NCBI GenBank assembly: GCA_963829085.1
Contig: CAWHHJ010000017.1
Span: 1 to 64,000 of the forward strand
Reading direction: 5' to 3'
Source: PALSA-1004 sp963829085
GTDB taxonomy: Bacteria; Pseudomonadota; Gammaproteobacteria; Burkholderiales; SG8-41
Length of the DNA stretch: 64,000 nucleotides
The notes beneath the pieces were generated by a model. The model had not been told where the DNA came from, searched no databases, and saw only the letters and a list, made by a program, of their open reading frames with translations. Below, piece by piece: positions 9,077 through 17,952 of the stretch. The position numbers and the translations under genes are program-made. Every line of letters begins with the position of its first letter. Position 1 is the first letter of the stretch.

Positions 9077-9913
9077 ATGATGCCACGAGCGGGCCGTGTG
9101 CGGGTTGGGATCGGCGGCTGGACTTACGAGCCATGGCGCGAGACGTTCTATCCGGCTGACGTCAAACGCGCGTCCGAACTCGAATACGCGAGCCGTCAGG
9201 TGACTGTCATCGAAATCAACGGCACTTACTATCGCGCGCAGAAGCCGTCGAGCTTTGCGAAATGGCGCGATGCGACGCCTGATGACTTCGTGTTTTCAGT
9301 CAAGGCATCGCGTTATGCGACGAACCGCAAAGTGCTTGCCGATGCGGGTGAATCCATCGAGCGGTTCATCCAAAGCGGACTGGCAGAACTCGGCGACAAG
9401 CTCGGACCTATCGTGTGGCAATTCGCGACGACCAAGCGCTTCGATGCCGCCGATTTCACGCGCTTTCTCGAGTTATTGCCGCGCGATATCGGCGGTCGTC
9501 CGCTGCGTCATGCACTCGATGTCCGGCACGCCAGTTTCATGACGCCGGAATTCATTGCGCTGGCACGGCGCTATCGTGCAGCGATCGTGTTCACCGATTC
9601 GCGCGATTATCCCTCGTTCGCTGACTTGAGCGCGGACTTCGTGTATGCGCGGCTCATGCGCTCAACCGCATCCGTCAAGACCGGCTACCAGCGCAAGGCG
9701 ATTGTGCAATGGTCGCAGCATGCGCAAACGTGGGCACAGGGAGACGAACCAGGTGATCTGCCGCGTGTGAGTGGTAGCGATGAGGACGCGTCCCGAGGGA
9801 CAACAAAAGATCCGTCGCCGGCGCCGCGCGACGTATTCGTTCTCTTCATCAATGGCGCGAAGGAGCGAGCGCCGGCTGCGGCGCGCGAGCTGCTTAAACA
9901 GTTAGGCGCTTAG
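9077..9913 (+). CDS. DUF72 family protein (second copy)
   Basis: A 278-residue DUF72 protein recognisable by VRVGIGGWTYEPWRETFYP, VIEINGTYYRAQKPSSFAKW, FVFSVKASRYATNRK, PIVWQFATTKRF and HALDVRHASFM. The N-terminal half is closer to the typical DUF72 consensus than its divergent neighbour. The C-terminal segment carries a polar stretch (GSDEDASRGTTKDPSPAPRD) before the last strand (VFVLFINGAKERAP). The start at ATG 9077 (or the next codon) is chosen because the family's first strand begins about nine residues later. The function is unknown. It converges on leuD with 22 bases between them. Confidence 0.8.
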   Translation: MMPRAGRVRVGIGGWTYEPWRETFYPADVKRASELEYASRQVTVIEINGTYYRAQKPSSFAKWRDATPDDFVFSVKASRYATNRKVLADAGESIERFIQSGLAELGDKLGPIVWQFATTKRFDAADFTRFLELLPRDIGGRPLRHALDVRHASFMTPEFIALARRYRAAIVFTDSRDYPSFADLSADFVYARLMRSTASVKTGYQRKAIVQWSQHAQTWAQGDEPGDLPRVSGSDEDASRGTTKDPSPAPRDVFVLFINGAKERAPAAARELLKQLGA

Positions 9914-9935
9914 CGTCGCGGCGCTACTGTGATGC

Positions 9936-10544
9936 TTAGGCGAGCCACGGGCGCTCGCTGTGATATTGGTTCTCGAATGCGTTTATTGCATCGATGTTCT
10001 GCATGACGAGACCGATATCGTCGAGGCCTTTTAACAGCCGCTCTTTATGATTGGCATCGATGTCAAACCGGTATGTGGCCCCATCGGGACCGGTGACGCT
10101 CTGAGACGGCAGATCGATCGAAATTTCGGCGCCCGGCTTGGCTTGCAGTTGCTCGCGCAGTTTTTGCACCGTCGCTTCAGGCAGTACAACCGGCAACATG
10201 CCGTTCTGCAACTCATTGCCGTAATGAATATCGCCGAAACTTGGCGCAATCACGGAACGTATGCCGTAATCGTACATTACGTAGACAGCCGCTTCGCGCG
10301 ATGAGCCGCAGCCGAAGTTAACGCCGGCGATCAGGATCTTCGCGTCGCGGTACGGCGCCTGGTTCAGCACGAAGTCAGCCCTCTCTTTACCGTCCGCGTC
10401 ATAACGGATGTCGTGGAACGCCAGATCTGCATACCCGGGGCCGCGCAGCCTGCGCAGAAAACGCGCCGGGATGATTTTGTCTGTATCGATGTTCGCGAGG
10501 TCGAGCGGCGCGGCGACGCCGGTAAGTCTGGTGAATGGTTGCAT
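9936..10544 (-). CDS. leuD: 3-isopropylmalate dehydratase small subunit
   Basis: LeuD (202 residues) is the swivel-domain subunit that, with LeuC, isomerises 2-isopropylmalate to 3-isopropylmalate in leucine biosynthesis. The family features are all present: NIDTDKIIPARFL near the start, GVNFGCGSSREAA (swivel loop with the substrate-binding Ser and Arg) and SFGDIHYGNELQNGMLPV. The ATG at 10544 follows the leuC stop by four bases, so the two are cotranscribed and probably coupled. leuB, often next in Betaproteobacteria, does not follow; a DUF72 gene converges instead. Confidence 0.95.
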   Translation of the reverse strand: MQPFTRLTGVAAPLDLANIDTDKIIPARFLRRLRGPGYADLAFHDIRYDADGKERADFVLNQAPYRDAKILIAGVNFGCGSSREAAVYVMYDYGIRSVIAPSFGDIHYGNELQNGMLPVVLPEATVQKLREQLQAKPGAEISIDLPSQSVTGPDGATYRFDIDANHKERLLKGLDDIGLVMQNIDAINAFENQYHSERPWLA

Positions 10545-10548
10545 GGCT

Positions 10549-11970
10549 TTATCGCGCTTCCATTAATTGCCGCACGTCGGTAAGCCGGCCCGTGACCGCC
10601 GCTGCGGCCGCCATCGCCGGACTCACGAGATGCGTGCGTGCGCCTTTGCCCTGGCGGCCCTCGAAGTTCCGGTTAGAGGTGGAGGCGCAACGCTCGCCGG
10701 CTGGCACTGTGTCGCCGTTCATTGCGGCGCAGCTCGAGCAGCCGGAAGCGCGCCAGTCGAAACCCGCGTCACGAAACACCTTGTCGAGTCCTTCCGCTTC
10801 GGCTTGTCGTTTAATGGCGCTCGAGCCGGGCGATACCCACGCGGGAATGACAATCTTGCGGCCTTTTAGCACTGCGGCTGCCGCACGCAGATCTTCGATC
10901 CTGCCGTTGGTGCAAGTGCCGATGAACGCGCGGTCGATCTTGATGTCCTCGACGCGTGTGCCGGGCGTCAATGCCATGTAGCGTAGCGCTTGCTCCATGT
11001 GCGCGCGCTTGTTGGCGTCACTCGCAGTCGCCGGATCCGGGATAACGGCATTCACAGCGACTGCTTCTTCGGGGCTCGTACCCCAGGTCACCATCGGCGC
11101 CAATCTGCGCGCATCCAACGTCACTTCGCGATCGAAGCGCGCGCCCTCATCGGTCGGCAGAGTGCGCCAGAGCGCCAGCGCCGTCTTCCAGTGCTCGCCT
11201 TTCGGTGCAAACGGGCGCCCTTCGAGGTATGCGTATGTTTTCTCATCGGGCGCTATCATGCCGGCCCGCGCGCCGGCCTCGATCGACATATTGCATACTG
11301 TGAGCCGGCCTTCCATGCTGAGGGCGCGAATCGCAGCGCCAGCGTATTCGATCGCATAGCCGGTTGCCCCTGCAGTGCCTATTTTTGCAATGATCGCCAG
11401 CACGATGTCTTTCGCGGTGACGCCCGGGGGCACGTCGCCATCGACGCTAATGCGCAGGGTTTTTAGTTTTTTCTGCCACAGACATTGCGTCGCCAGTATC
11501 TGCTTTAATTGCGATGCGCCGATTCCAACTGCGAGAGCGCCGAACGCGCCATGCGTTGATGTGTGCGAATCGCCGCAGGTAATGATCAGTCCGGGCTGCG
11601 TTATGCCGAGTTCAGGGCCGACGACGTGAACGATACCCTGCTGCGGATGCTCAAGCCCGAAATAATTGTCGATATTGTTGGCGCGCGTATTGTTCTCAAA
11701 GAGCTCGAGCATGTTGCGCATTTCTGCATCGGTAACCGCAGCGATGCCCTGCTCGCGGTTCCGGGTCGGCACGTAATGATCGGCGGTCGCGAACGTTTGG
11801 CGCGGCTTGCGCACTTTGCGGCCTTCTGCAGCGAGTGCACCGAAAGCGTGGAACGAGCCCTCGTGAACGAAGTTGCGATCGACGTGCAGCAGCGCTTCGC
11901 TTTCGCCGCGCGCAACGATGACGTGGCGGTTCCATATTTTTTCGAAAAGCGTTTGCGGCGGGGCGACCAT
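10549..11970 (-). CDS. leuC: 3-isopropylmalate dehydratase large subunit
   Basis: LeuC (473 residues) is the 4Fe-4S aconitase-family catalytic subunit for leucine synthesis. The three cluster cysteines are in IITCGDSHTSTHGAFG, FIGTCTNGRIEDL and SGCSSCAAMNGD. The start ATG 11970 is preceded by an excellent ribosome site (GAGGAGGTGAA), one of the strongest in the window. It is the first gene of a leuCD pair and is divergent from an SDR gene. The roughly 100-base gap between them contains a nine-base inverted repeat. Confidence 0.96.
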   Translation of the reverse strand: MVAPPQTLFEKIWNRHVIVARGESEALLHVDRNFVHEGSFHAFGALAAEGRKVRKPRQTFATADHYVPTRNREQGIAAVTDAEMRNMLELFENNTRANNIDNYFGLEHPQQGIVHVVGPELGITQPGLIITCGDSHTSTHGAFGALAVGIGASQLKQILATQCLWQKKLKTLRISVDGDVPPGVTAKDIVLAIIAKIGTAGATGYAIEYAGAAIRALSMEGRLTVCNMSIEAGARAGMIAPDEKTYAYLEGRPFAPKGEHWKTALALWRTLPTDEGARFDREVTLDARRLAPMVTWGTSPEEAVAVNAVIPDPATASDANKRAHMEQALRYMALTPGTRVEDIKIDRAFIGTCTNGRIEDLRAAAAVLKGRKIVIPAWVSPGSSAIKRQAEAEGLDKVFRDAGFDWRASGCSSCAAMNGDTVPAGERCASTSNRNFEGRQGKGARTHLVSPAMAAAAAVTGRLTDVRQLMEAR

Positions 11971-11998
11971 TTCACCTCCTCAGTTCGGCTAAAGCTTA

Positions 11999-12026
11999 AC
12001 ACGCCGGATGGACAGGACCGGCGTGT
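11999..12026. repeat. Inverted repeat in the leuC/SDR divergent promoter region
   Basis: ACACGCCGG at 11999-12007 is the exact reverse complement of CCGGCGTGT at 12018-12026, with ten bases between. It sits between the divergent starts of leuC (11970) and the SDR gene (12069). A TATGAT box that could be a -10 element for the SDR gene lies just downstream at 12035-12040, although I see no good -35. The position fits an operator, but a transcript hairpin is also possible. Confidence 0.35.
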
Positions 12027-12068
12027 AAGTCGTGTATGATCTTTGCGCATCGTGAGCGGAGAAATAGC

Positions 12069-12851
12069 ATGGCTTTAAGAGGGAAAACGGTGCTGGTCAC
12101 CGGCGCCACCGGCGGCATCGGCGAAGCATTCGCACGTGCATTCGCGGCGGAAGGATGCAACATCGTTTTCAACGGCCTCGGCAACCCGGTCGACGTCGAA
12201 AGACTACGCGCCCAAATCGCCGACAACGGCACTGAGGTTATTTATCACCCGTCCGACGTTGGCAAGCCCGACGAGGTGGAGGCGATGATCGCGGCGGCGC
12301 TGAAACGATTTGGCGCCATCGACATCCTCATCAATAACGCGGTGACCCGCCATTACTCGCCGGTCGAGAAATTCCCGGTCGACAAATGGGATCGCGCGCT
12401 GGCAGTCAATCTATCGGCCGCGTTTCATACCGTGCGGCTCGCGCTGCCGGCAATGAAAGCGCGCAACTGGGGCCGCATCATCAACATGGCGTCCATCCAC
12501 GCGACCAAGGTCGTAAGGGACCGCATCGACTATATGACGACGAAAGCGGCGATCGTCGGTTTCACACGCGCGGTGGCGCTTGAATGCGCAACCACCGGGG
12601 TGACCTGCAATGCGATCTCGCCCGGCTGGGTGCTGACGCCGCATGCCGAGGGACAGATTGCGCGCCAGATGGCAGCGACCAATCAGACTCGCGAAGAGGC
12701 GCTCAAGGCTCTTGTCGATGTTCGCCAGCCAAGCGGGCGGCCTATCCTCCCGGCGGAAGTGGCGGCGCTGGGCGTTTTTCTATGCGGGGACGCAGCAGCG
12801 AATATCTCCGGCGCGGCGCTGCCGATTGACGGCGTGTGGGCGCCAAGTTAA
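12069..12851 (+). CDS. SDR-family oxidoreductase, 3-hydroxybutyrate dehydrogenase-like
   Basis: A 260-residue classical short-chain dehydrogenase. It has the cofactor loop VTGATGGIGEAFA at residues 10-22, an NNA motif at 89-91, and the catalytic residues Ser142, Tyr155 and Lys159 (YMTTK). The NISGAALPIDG ending and overall pattern resemble D-3-hydroxybutyrate dehydrogenases. The segment between Ser and Tyr differs, and NNAG reads NNAV. It probably oxidises a small hydroxyacid or alcohol with NAD(P) in the cytoplasm. ATG 12069 was chosen because the Rossmann strand starts six residues later. The frame is open further upstream, but that stretch runs into the inverted-repeat region. Confidence 0.82.
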   Translation: MALRGKTVLVTGATGGIGEAFARAFAAEGCNIVFNGLGNPVDVERLRAQIADNGTEVIYHPSDVGKPDEVEAMIAAALKRFGAIDILINNAVTRHYSPVEKFPVDKWDRALAVNLSAAFHTVRLALPAMKARNWGRIINMASIHATKVVRDRIDYMTTKAAIVGFTRAVALECATTGVTCNAISPGWVLTPHAEGQIARQMAATNQTREEALKALVDVRQPSGRPILPAEVAALGVFLCGDAAANISGAALPIDGVWAPS

Positions 12852-12865
12852 TTGAGCCAAGCGCG

Positions 12866-13762
12866 CTATAAACCTGCGCGCTGGTCTTCAGGCAGGCCGT
12901 AACGCTCCTCGAGTTGCTGGATCTCGGGCAAGCCGGCAATTTCCGTGAACTGCTTGAAGGTCGCGACTTTGTCGCGCATGTGCGCGATTGATCCGGTGCG
13001 TTTGAGCTCCGACAAGAGATCTTGCATCGCCGGTATCGCCGCCAGGATCACCCAGTTCGGATAAATGGCGAGACGAAAGCCGAGCTTCCCCAGTTCATCT
13101 GCTGGAAGGTCAGGCGTTTTGCCGCTGGCCGCCATGTTGTACAAGAGCGGCACCCCTTTGAAGTGTTGCGACACGCGGTCGACTTCCGCACGGCCAACCG
13201 GCGCTTCAATGAAAAGCATGTCAGCGCCGGCTTCGCGGTAGCGCACGCCTCGTTCCAGCGCGGCGTCGAGGCCTTCGATCGCAATGGCATCGGTGCGTGT
13301 AATGATGACGAAGTCGTCGTCTCTTCTCGCGTCGCACGCAGCCTTGATCTTGGCGACCATTTCAGCAATCGGAATGACGCGTTTGCCTGCGAGGTGTCCG
13401 CAGCGCTTGGGCCAGCTCTGGTCCTCGATGTGGACGCCGGCGACGCCCGCTTTCTCGTAGTCGCGGATGGTGCGGCGTGTATTGATCGGATTGCCGTAGC
13501 CGGTATCCGCATCGGCGACGACCGGCAATTCGGAAGCATCGACGATGCGGCTTGCGTTGTCGATCATCTCGGAAGCGGTGAGCAGCCCCACATCGGGCAT
13601 GCCGAGCCGGGTGAGGCTGGTGCCGAAGCCCGTCATATAGACTGCCTCGAATCCGGACAATTTGACGAGTCGTGCGGCCAACCCGTCGGCCACGCCCGGG
13701 GCGATCGTGCATTGCGGGCGAGCGAGCAACGCACGTAGTTGCGCGGAAGTACTTGCAATCAT
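12866..13762 (-). CDS. Isocitrate lyase/PEP mutase superfamily lyase (PrpB-like)
   Basis: This 298-residue TIM-barrel enzyme carries the superfamily signature EDQSWPKRCGH (Lys119-His123), with the catalytic Cys of the lyase branch. Magnesium-binding acidic residues are in VADADTGYGN (84-91). The length matches 2-methylisocitrate lyase (PrpB) and dimethylmalate lyase more closely than full-size isocitrate lyase. These enzymes split a 2- or 3-substituted malate or isocitrate into pyruvate (or glyoxylate) and a second acid. Oxaloacetate decarboxylase activity is a real alternative. It precedes, on the same strand, a block with four MmgE/PrpD genes, the family that supplies substrate to PrpB in the methylcitrate cycle. 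The pairing is suggestive but inferred. Confidence 0.85.
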   Translation of the reverse strand: MIASTSAQLRALLARPQCTIAPGVADGLAARLVKLSGFEAVYMTGFGTSLTRLGMPDVGLLTASEMIDNASRIVDASELPVVADADTGYGNPINTRRTIRDYEKAGVAGVHIEDQSWPKRCGHLAGKRVIPIAEMVAKIKAACDARRDDDFVIITRTDAIAIEGLDAALERGVRYREAGADMLFIEAPVGRAEVDRVSQHFKGVPLLYNMAASGKTPDLPADELGKLGFRLAIYPNWVILAAIPAMQDLLSELKRTGSIAHMRDKVATFKQFTEIAGLPEIQQLEERYGLPEDQRAGL

Positions 13763-13843
13763 GGAAGGTATCCTTGGTAAGACGCGACGTCGCCAAGTGA
13801 GAAGTATAGCGGCCGCATTGGGCGGTTGAATCGATTGCTCAGA

Positions 13844-14923
13844 TCACCATTCGACCGTGCCGCTGACGACTATGCGGGCTGGGCGGAATGCATCCGCCCA
13901 TGAGTTACGATAGCGCTGCGCATCGCCAAACGCTGGCAGCACGGTGCGAGCGCCTACTCTCGATACGAGCGCCCTGTTGTGGGACAACAAGGGATGCACG
14001 TTCCAGCGTCGATAGGTCGCGCGGCCGCTTTTGATAAGCCGTTCGGCGGGCGTCTCGCGAGGGACGTAACCTGTGAAAACGATTGCCGGCGCCGGCTCGT
14101 CTTCCCAACGTTCGACGAGCGTTCGGGCCATGCCGGAACTCGCGTCTGCGACGCCCGCCAGCACGATGCCATCGGCCGTTTCGATGTTCGGCGCTTCAGC
14201 AGCCAGTCGGGCGAGCCCCCCGGCGATACCCGTTTTCAGACACTCACTGTCCACCGTTGCTAGCTTAGTCAGCGACTCGCGCAGTGCATCGTCGACAGCG
14301 GGCATCTGCCGCCGCTTTCGAAGTAGATGCAACGCGATTTCAGGCCCCCGCCCTGCCGGCGGAATGGGCAACAATACGGGTCCCGCATCGAACAGGCGGT
14401 CGAATTCTTCCTGCACATGAGCGAGCGGCGTGTCGTAGACGCCATACGATGCGTCGACGATCGCGACTTCCGCTGGCGGCGGCGGGTCGCTCGCGTATAT
14501 CAACGATTCACTGCAGTTATCACCCATGTAAAGCAGTCCACCGCCGATGGCGAGATGAATCCAAATGCCGCCCGGTGCGTGACCGCTGCGACCGGTGGTG
14601 GTACGAATGCCAAGCACTTCGGCAATTCCACAGAGCGGCAACGCGATTTTTTGTATGTCAGTCGCGAGCATGCGGCACACGATTTCGCTCGCATATACCG
14701 GAGGATCGCCCAACTGCTCGCGGAGCTTAGAACCCCCGGCATGATCGCGGTGGCCATGTGAGAGCAGCAATGCGTCCACTCGACCTACATTGGAGATGTC
14801 CGGCCAGGCGCCGGGTTGCGGCCCGTAGCCAAGATCGAACATCAAACGCACACCATCCGCCTCGACCAGAAAGCACGCAGGGCCTTTGGCGCCCAGGCCA
14901 GAAATAGCGGTTAAGCGAGCCAC
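13844..14923 (-). CDS. MBL-fold metallo-hydrolase
   Basis: A 359-residue metallo-beta-lactamase-fold protein. The zinc-binding motif is LLLSHGHRDHAGG (His56, His58, Asp60, His61), with a further His in TGRSGHAPG and Asp in LYMGDNCSES. The C-terminal half (IVFTGYVPRETPAERL and the SHNRALVSRV segment) resembles the beta-CASP-type layout of RNase J/CPSF-like hydrolases, but more weakly. I cannot assign a substrate. The start is GTG 14923. It trails the Bug/PrpD cluster by 67 bases and may be its last or next-to-last gene. Confidence 0.75.
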   Translation of the reverse strand: MARLTAISGLGAKGPACFLVEADGVRLMFDLGYGPQPGAWPDISNVGRVDALLLSHGHRDHAGGSKLREQLGDPPVYASEIVCRMLATDIQKIALPLCGIAEVLGIRTTTGRSGHAPGGIWIHLAIGGGLLYMGDNCSESLIYASDPPPPAEVAIVDASYGVYDTPLAHVQEEFDRLFDAGPVLLPIPPAGRGPEIALHLLRKRRQMPAVDDALRESLTKLATVDSECLKTGIAGGLARLAAEAPNIETADGIVLAGVADASSGMARTLVERWEDEPAPAIVFTGYVPRETPAERLIKSGRATYRRWNVHPLLSHNRALVSRVGARTVLPAFGDAQRYRNSWADAFRPARIVVSGTVEW

Positions 14924-14990
14924 TGTTTAATCAGCAACGGAGTGAAGGCGCCTGTTGGCCTTTCCTGGTTAGGGGGTGGCGATTCGCAGC

Positions 14991-15953
14991 TCACTCCGCT
15001 TTAGCTCCGGACGCACGCACAACTTTCGCCCATTTGCTTACCTCAGCAGCAAGATAAGCACGGAATTCTTCTGCCGTGCCGGGGGCAGCTTCAAGACCCT
15101 GCGGCGCAAATTGTTGTTTGACTTGCGGTGATGCGAGTACACGCGCTGTTTCCTGATTGAGGCGGGTGATGATGGTACCCGGGGCTCCGCCCGGCACCAG
15201 CAATCCGTACCAGGTGTCGAATTCATAACCAGGGACGCCGGCTTCATCCATCGTTTGTAACTCCGGAAAGAACATCGAGCGCTGCGCGGTTGTAACGGCA
15301 AGCGGGCGCATTTTGCCGGCTTTGATCTGCGGCAGAGCCGAAGCCATGGTCGAGATAATAAGCTGCACCTGACCGCCCATCAGGTCAGTGAGCGCGGGTC
15401 CCAAGCCTTTGTACGGCACGTGCATGAGCTCGATACGAGTCATCAGCTTGAGTAATTCTGTCGCGAGATGCGACGCGGTGCCAACGCCGCCTGAACCGTA
15501 GTTGAGCGAGCGCGTTCTCGCGAGGTCCATGAGCTCGCTGACCGACCGCGCGGGAAGCGACGGATGGACTACCAATACATTGGGCTGGCGGCCGACCAGT
15601 GTTACGGGCGTGAGGTCTTGCAGCGTGTCGTACGGCAGTTTCTGAAATAACGTTGCGTTGACTGCAAGACTAATGTTGTTGATGAGGACGGTGTAGCCAT
15701 CGGCCGGCGACTTCGCCGCTATGTCAGTGCCAATCGTGCCGCCGGCGCCCCCGCGGTTGTCTACCACAACGGGCTGCCGGAGATTTGCAGCGAGTCCGAG
15801 GGCCACAATGCGTCCAACAATGTCGTTGCCGCCGCCGGGCGGAAACGGCACGATGAACCGGACCGGCCGATTTGGATAAGCCTCTCCTGCCGCTGCAGCG
15901 AGCGCCGCAGTGCACGCCGCCTGGAGCAATATCGCGCAGCAGTACTTGTTCAC
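14991..15953 (-). CDS. Bug-family substrate-binding protein
   Basis: This 320-residue periplasmic receptor has a signal peptide (about 22 residues, unusually with adjacent Cys-Cys) followed by EAYPNRPVRFIVPFPPGGGND. Typical segments follow: VVVDNRGGAGGTIGTD, SPADGYTVLINN, VPYKGLGPALTDLMGG and YGLLVPGGAPG. GTG 15953 is the start in frame with the signal peptide. It is the last of three consecutive Bug genes (14991-17952) spaced by about 20 bases, so all three are probably cotranscribed. A lipobox is not evident despite the cysteines. Confidence 0.9.
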   Translation of the reverse strand: MNKYCCAILLQAACTAALAAAAGEAYPNRPVRFIVPFPPGGGNDIVGRIVALGLAANLRQPVVVDNRGGAGGTIGTDIAAKSPADGYTVLINNISLAVNATLFQKLPYDTLQDLTPVTLVGRQPNVLVVHPSLPARSVSELMDLARTRSLNYGSGGVGTASHLATELLKLMTRIELMHVPYKGLGPALTDLMGGQVQLIISTMASALPQIKAGKMRPLAVTTAQRSMFFPELQTMDEAGVPGYEFDTWYGLLVPGGAPGTIITRLNQETARVLASPQVKQQFAPQGLEAAPGTAEEFRAYLAAEVSKWAKVVRASGAKAE

Positions 15954-15975
15954 GGCAACAAATGGTCGTGGCGCA

Positions 15976-16941
15976 TCACTCCACTTTGACGCCGGCCGCC
16001 TGGCCGACCTTCTTCCATTTGTCGAGATCGGCGCGTATAAAACTGCCGAATTGTGCGACCGAAAGATTCTGCGGATCTGCGCCGAGGCTTTCGAACTTTT
16101 CCTTCACCGCCGCCGTGCGCAGTGCTCTGATAATTTCCGCATGCAGTCTATCGATGACCGGCTTGGGTGTGCCCGCTGGTGCCAGTATGCCCGTGAACGT
16201 ATTTGCCTCGAATCCTTTAAGACCCGCTTCCTCGAGCGTCGGAATGTTGGGCATCACAGATGAACGCACATTTGTCGTCACTGCGATTGGTTTAAGCCGC
16301 CCGTCGCGTAGGAAACCGATTGATGACGTCAGCTGATCGATCATGGTTTCGACCTGACCACCCACGAGTTCCGCGAGTGCAGGCCCGCTGCCTTTGTATG
16401 GAACGTGTATGAATTTGACGCCTGCCATCGTATTGAAGAGCTCAATGGCTAGATGATTCGAGCTGCCCGTGCCGGACGACGCCATGGTCATCTTGCCCGG
16501 CCGCTGTTTTGCAAGCGCAATCAATTCGTTCAGATTACCCGCCGCAACCTTTGGATTCGTCTCGACGACCATCGGCACGATTTGCACCATGCTGATCGGC
16601 GCGAGATCCTTCACCGGATCGAAAGGCATGTTCGCATATACCGCCGGACCGGCGGTCACCGATCCGCTCGAGCCCATCAGCAGCGTATATCCGTCCGGCG
16701 CACTTTTAGCAACCATGTTTGCGCCGATTGTGCCGCCGCCGCCGGCGCGGTTGTCGACCACCACAATCTGTCCCAGCGAATCCGTGAGCGCTGCCGCAAT
16801 GATCCGTCCCGTTATGTCGACGTTGCCGCCGGGCGCCCATGGGACGATGAGACGGATTGACTTCGTGGGATAGTCCTGCCCGACAGCCTGCAATGCGCAG
16901 ATGGCCAGCGTACAAAACGCGGACGTGTTCAGCACTTTCAT
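15976..16941 (-). CDS. Bug-family substrate-binding protein
   Basis: A 321-residue receptor with a signal peptide (MKVLNTSAFCTLAICALQAVG) and the core DYPTKSIRLIVPWAPGGNVD, VVVDNRAGGGGTIGANM, APDGYTLLMGSSG and VPYKGSGPALAELVGG. It is the middle of three adjacent Bug genes. These are clearly related but not near-identical, which suggests ligand diversification rather than recent duplication. No membrane partner is adjacent. Confidence 0.9.
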   Translation of the reverse strand: MKVLNTSAFCTLAICALQAVGQDYPTKSIRLIVPWAPGGNVDITGRIIAAALTDSLGQIVVVDNRAGGGGTIGANMVAKSAPDGYTLLMGSSGSVTAGPAVYANMPFDPVKDLAPISMVQIVPMVVETNPKVAAGNLNELIALAKQRPGKMTMASSGTGSSNHLAIELFNTMAGVKFIHVPYKGSGPALAELVGGQVETMIDQLTSSIGFLRDGRLKPIAVTTNVRSSVMPNIPTLEEAGLKGFEANTFTGILAPAGTPKPVIDRLHAEIIRALRTAAVKEKFESLGADPQNLSVAQFGSFIRADLDKWKKVGQAAGVKVE

Positions 16942-16962
16942 ATCAGTCCTCGCACTCCCGTT

Positions 16963-17952
16963 TCATTCCGCCGTCGCGCCGGAATCCTTGACGACCTTGC
17001 GCCATTTTGCAATTTCCGATTTGACGAACGACGCGAATTCTTCCGGCGAATTACCGGCGGGTTCGGCGCCCTGGGCGAGTAGTTTCTCCCGCACTTCGGG
17101 TGTCCGCAAGGCCTTCGCCATCACCACATTGATTTTCATGATGACCTCACGCGGCGTGCCGCGAGGCGCAAATAAACCGTACCAGGTGTCGGCGCTGTAA
17201 CCAGGCAGCGTTTCGGCGATGGCCGGAATATCGGGCACTACACTCGAGCGTTTTGCTGAAGTAACGCCGAGCGCCCGCAACTTTCCCGCTCTGATCAGCG
17301 GCAGCGACGGCAGGAGGCCATCGAACATGAGGTCCGCTTCATTGGCGACGACTGCTACCCGTCCGGGCGTGCTGCCCTTGTACGGAATATGCGTCATGCG
17401 GACTCCCGCCATGCTCTCAAATAACACCGTGCCGAGATGCACCGCCGATCCAGTGCCGGACGAAGCGTAATTGATTGCACCGGCCTTCGCCTTCGCGAGC
17501 GCAATCAGCTCGGGAATGCTTCTCGCCGCAAACGACGGATGCGTGATAACGACCGATGTCCCTGTCGCGACCAATGTGATCGGCATCAGGTCGCGCTCGG
17601 CGTTGAATGGAAGCTTCGCGCCGTATACCGCGGGATTAATCGCGATGTTGCCGGTCGACGCAGACACGAGCGTATAACCGTCGGGCGCTGCCTTTGCGAC
17701 GAGATCGGTGCCAATGATCCCGTTCGCGCCGGCACGATTGTCGACAACAGTGGGCTGACCGAACGCCTCGCCAAGCTTCTCCGCGGCGAGTCTGCCGAGC
17801 GTGTCGCCAGTCCCGCCGGCCGCCAGCGGCACGACAATGCGAATCGGTTTCGAGGGATACGGCTGCGCAGAAGAGGTCACGGACATCATCGCCGCGATCG
17901 CGCCCGCAAGCACGATGACCGCATTCTCGCAGCGCGTGTGTACGAACATCAT
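16963..17952 (-). CDS. Bug-family substrate-binding protein
   Basis: A 329-residue receptor whose ATG at 17952 overlaps the TGA of the upstream MmgE/PrpD gene (17949-17952), implying translational coupling. The signal peptide ends around SVTSSAQ. The core has PYPSKPIRIVVPLAAGGTGD, VVDNRAGANGIIGTD, APDGYTLVSASTG and IPYKGSTPG. The coupling ties this receptor to a dehydratase-type enzyme, so its ligand may be that enzyme's substrate or a precursor; this is inference. Confidence 0.9.
   Translation of the reverse strand: MMFVHTRCENAVIVLAGAIAAMMSVTSSAQPYPSKPIRIVVPLAAGGTGDTLGRLAAEKLGEAFGQPTVVDNRAGANGIIGTDLVAKAAPDGYTLVSASTGNIAINPAVYGAKLPFNAERDLMPITLVATGTSVVITHPSFAARSIPELIALAKAKAGAINYASSGTGSAVHLGTVLFESMAGVRMTHIPYKGSTPGRVAVVANEADLMFDGLLPSLPLIRAGKLRALGVTSAKRSSVVPDIPAIAETLPGYSADTWYGLFAPRGTPREVIMKINVVMAKALRTPEVREKLLAQGAEPAGNSPEEFASFVKSEIAKWRKVVKDSGATAE

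Noticed and set aside
13022..13738. A 238-codon plus-strand frame
   Set aside because: It is antisense to the lyase gene with the KRCGH motif and has no features of its own.
14991..17952. Three adjacent Bug genes as a recent tandem duplication or repeat array
   Set aside because: The three proteins differ throughout, including in their signal peptides, so the duplication is old.
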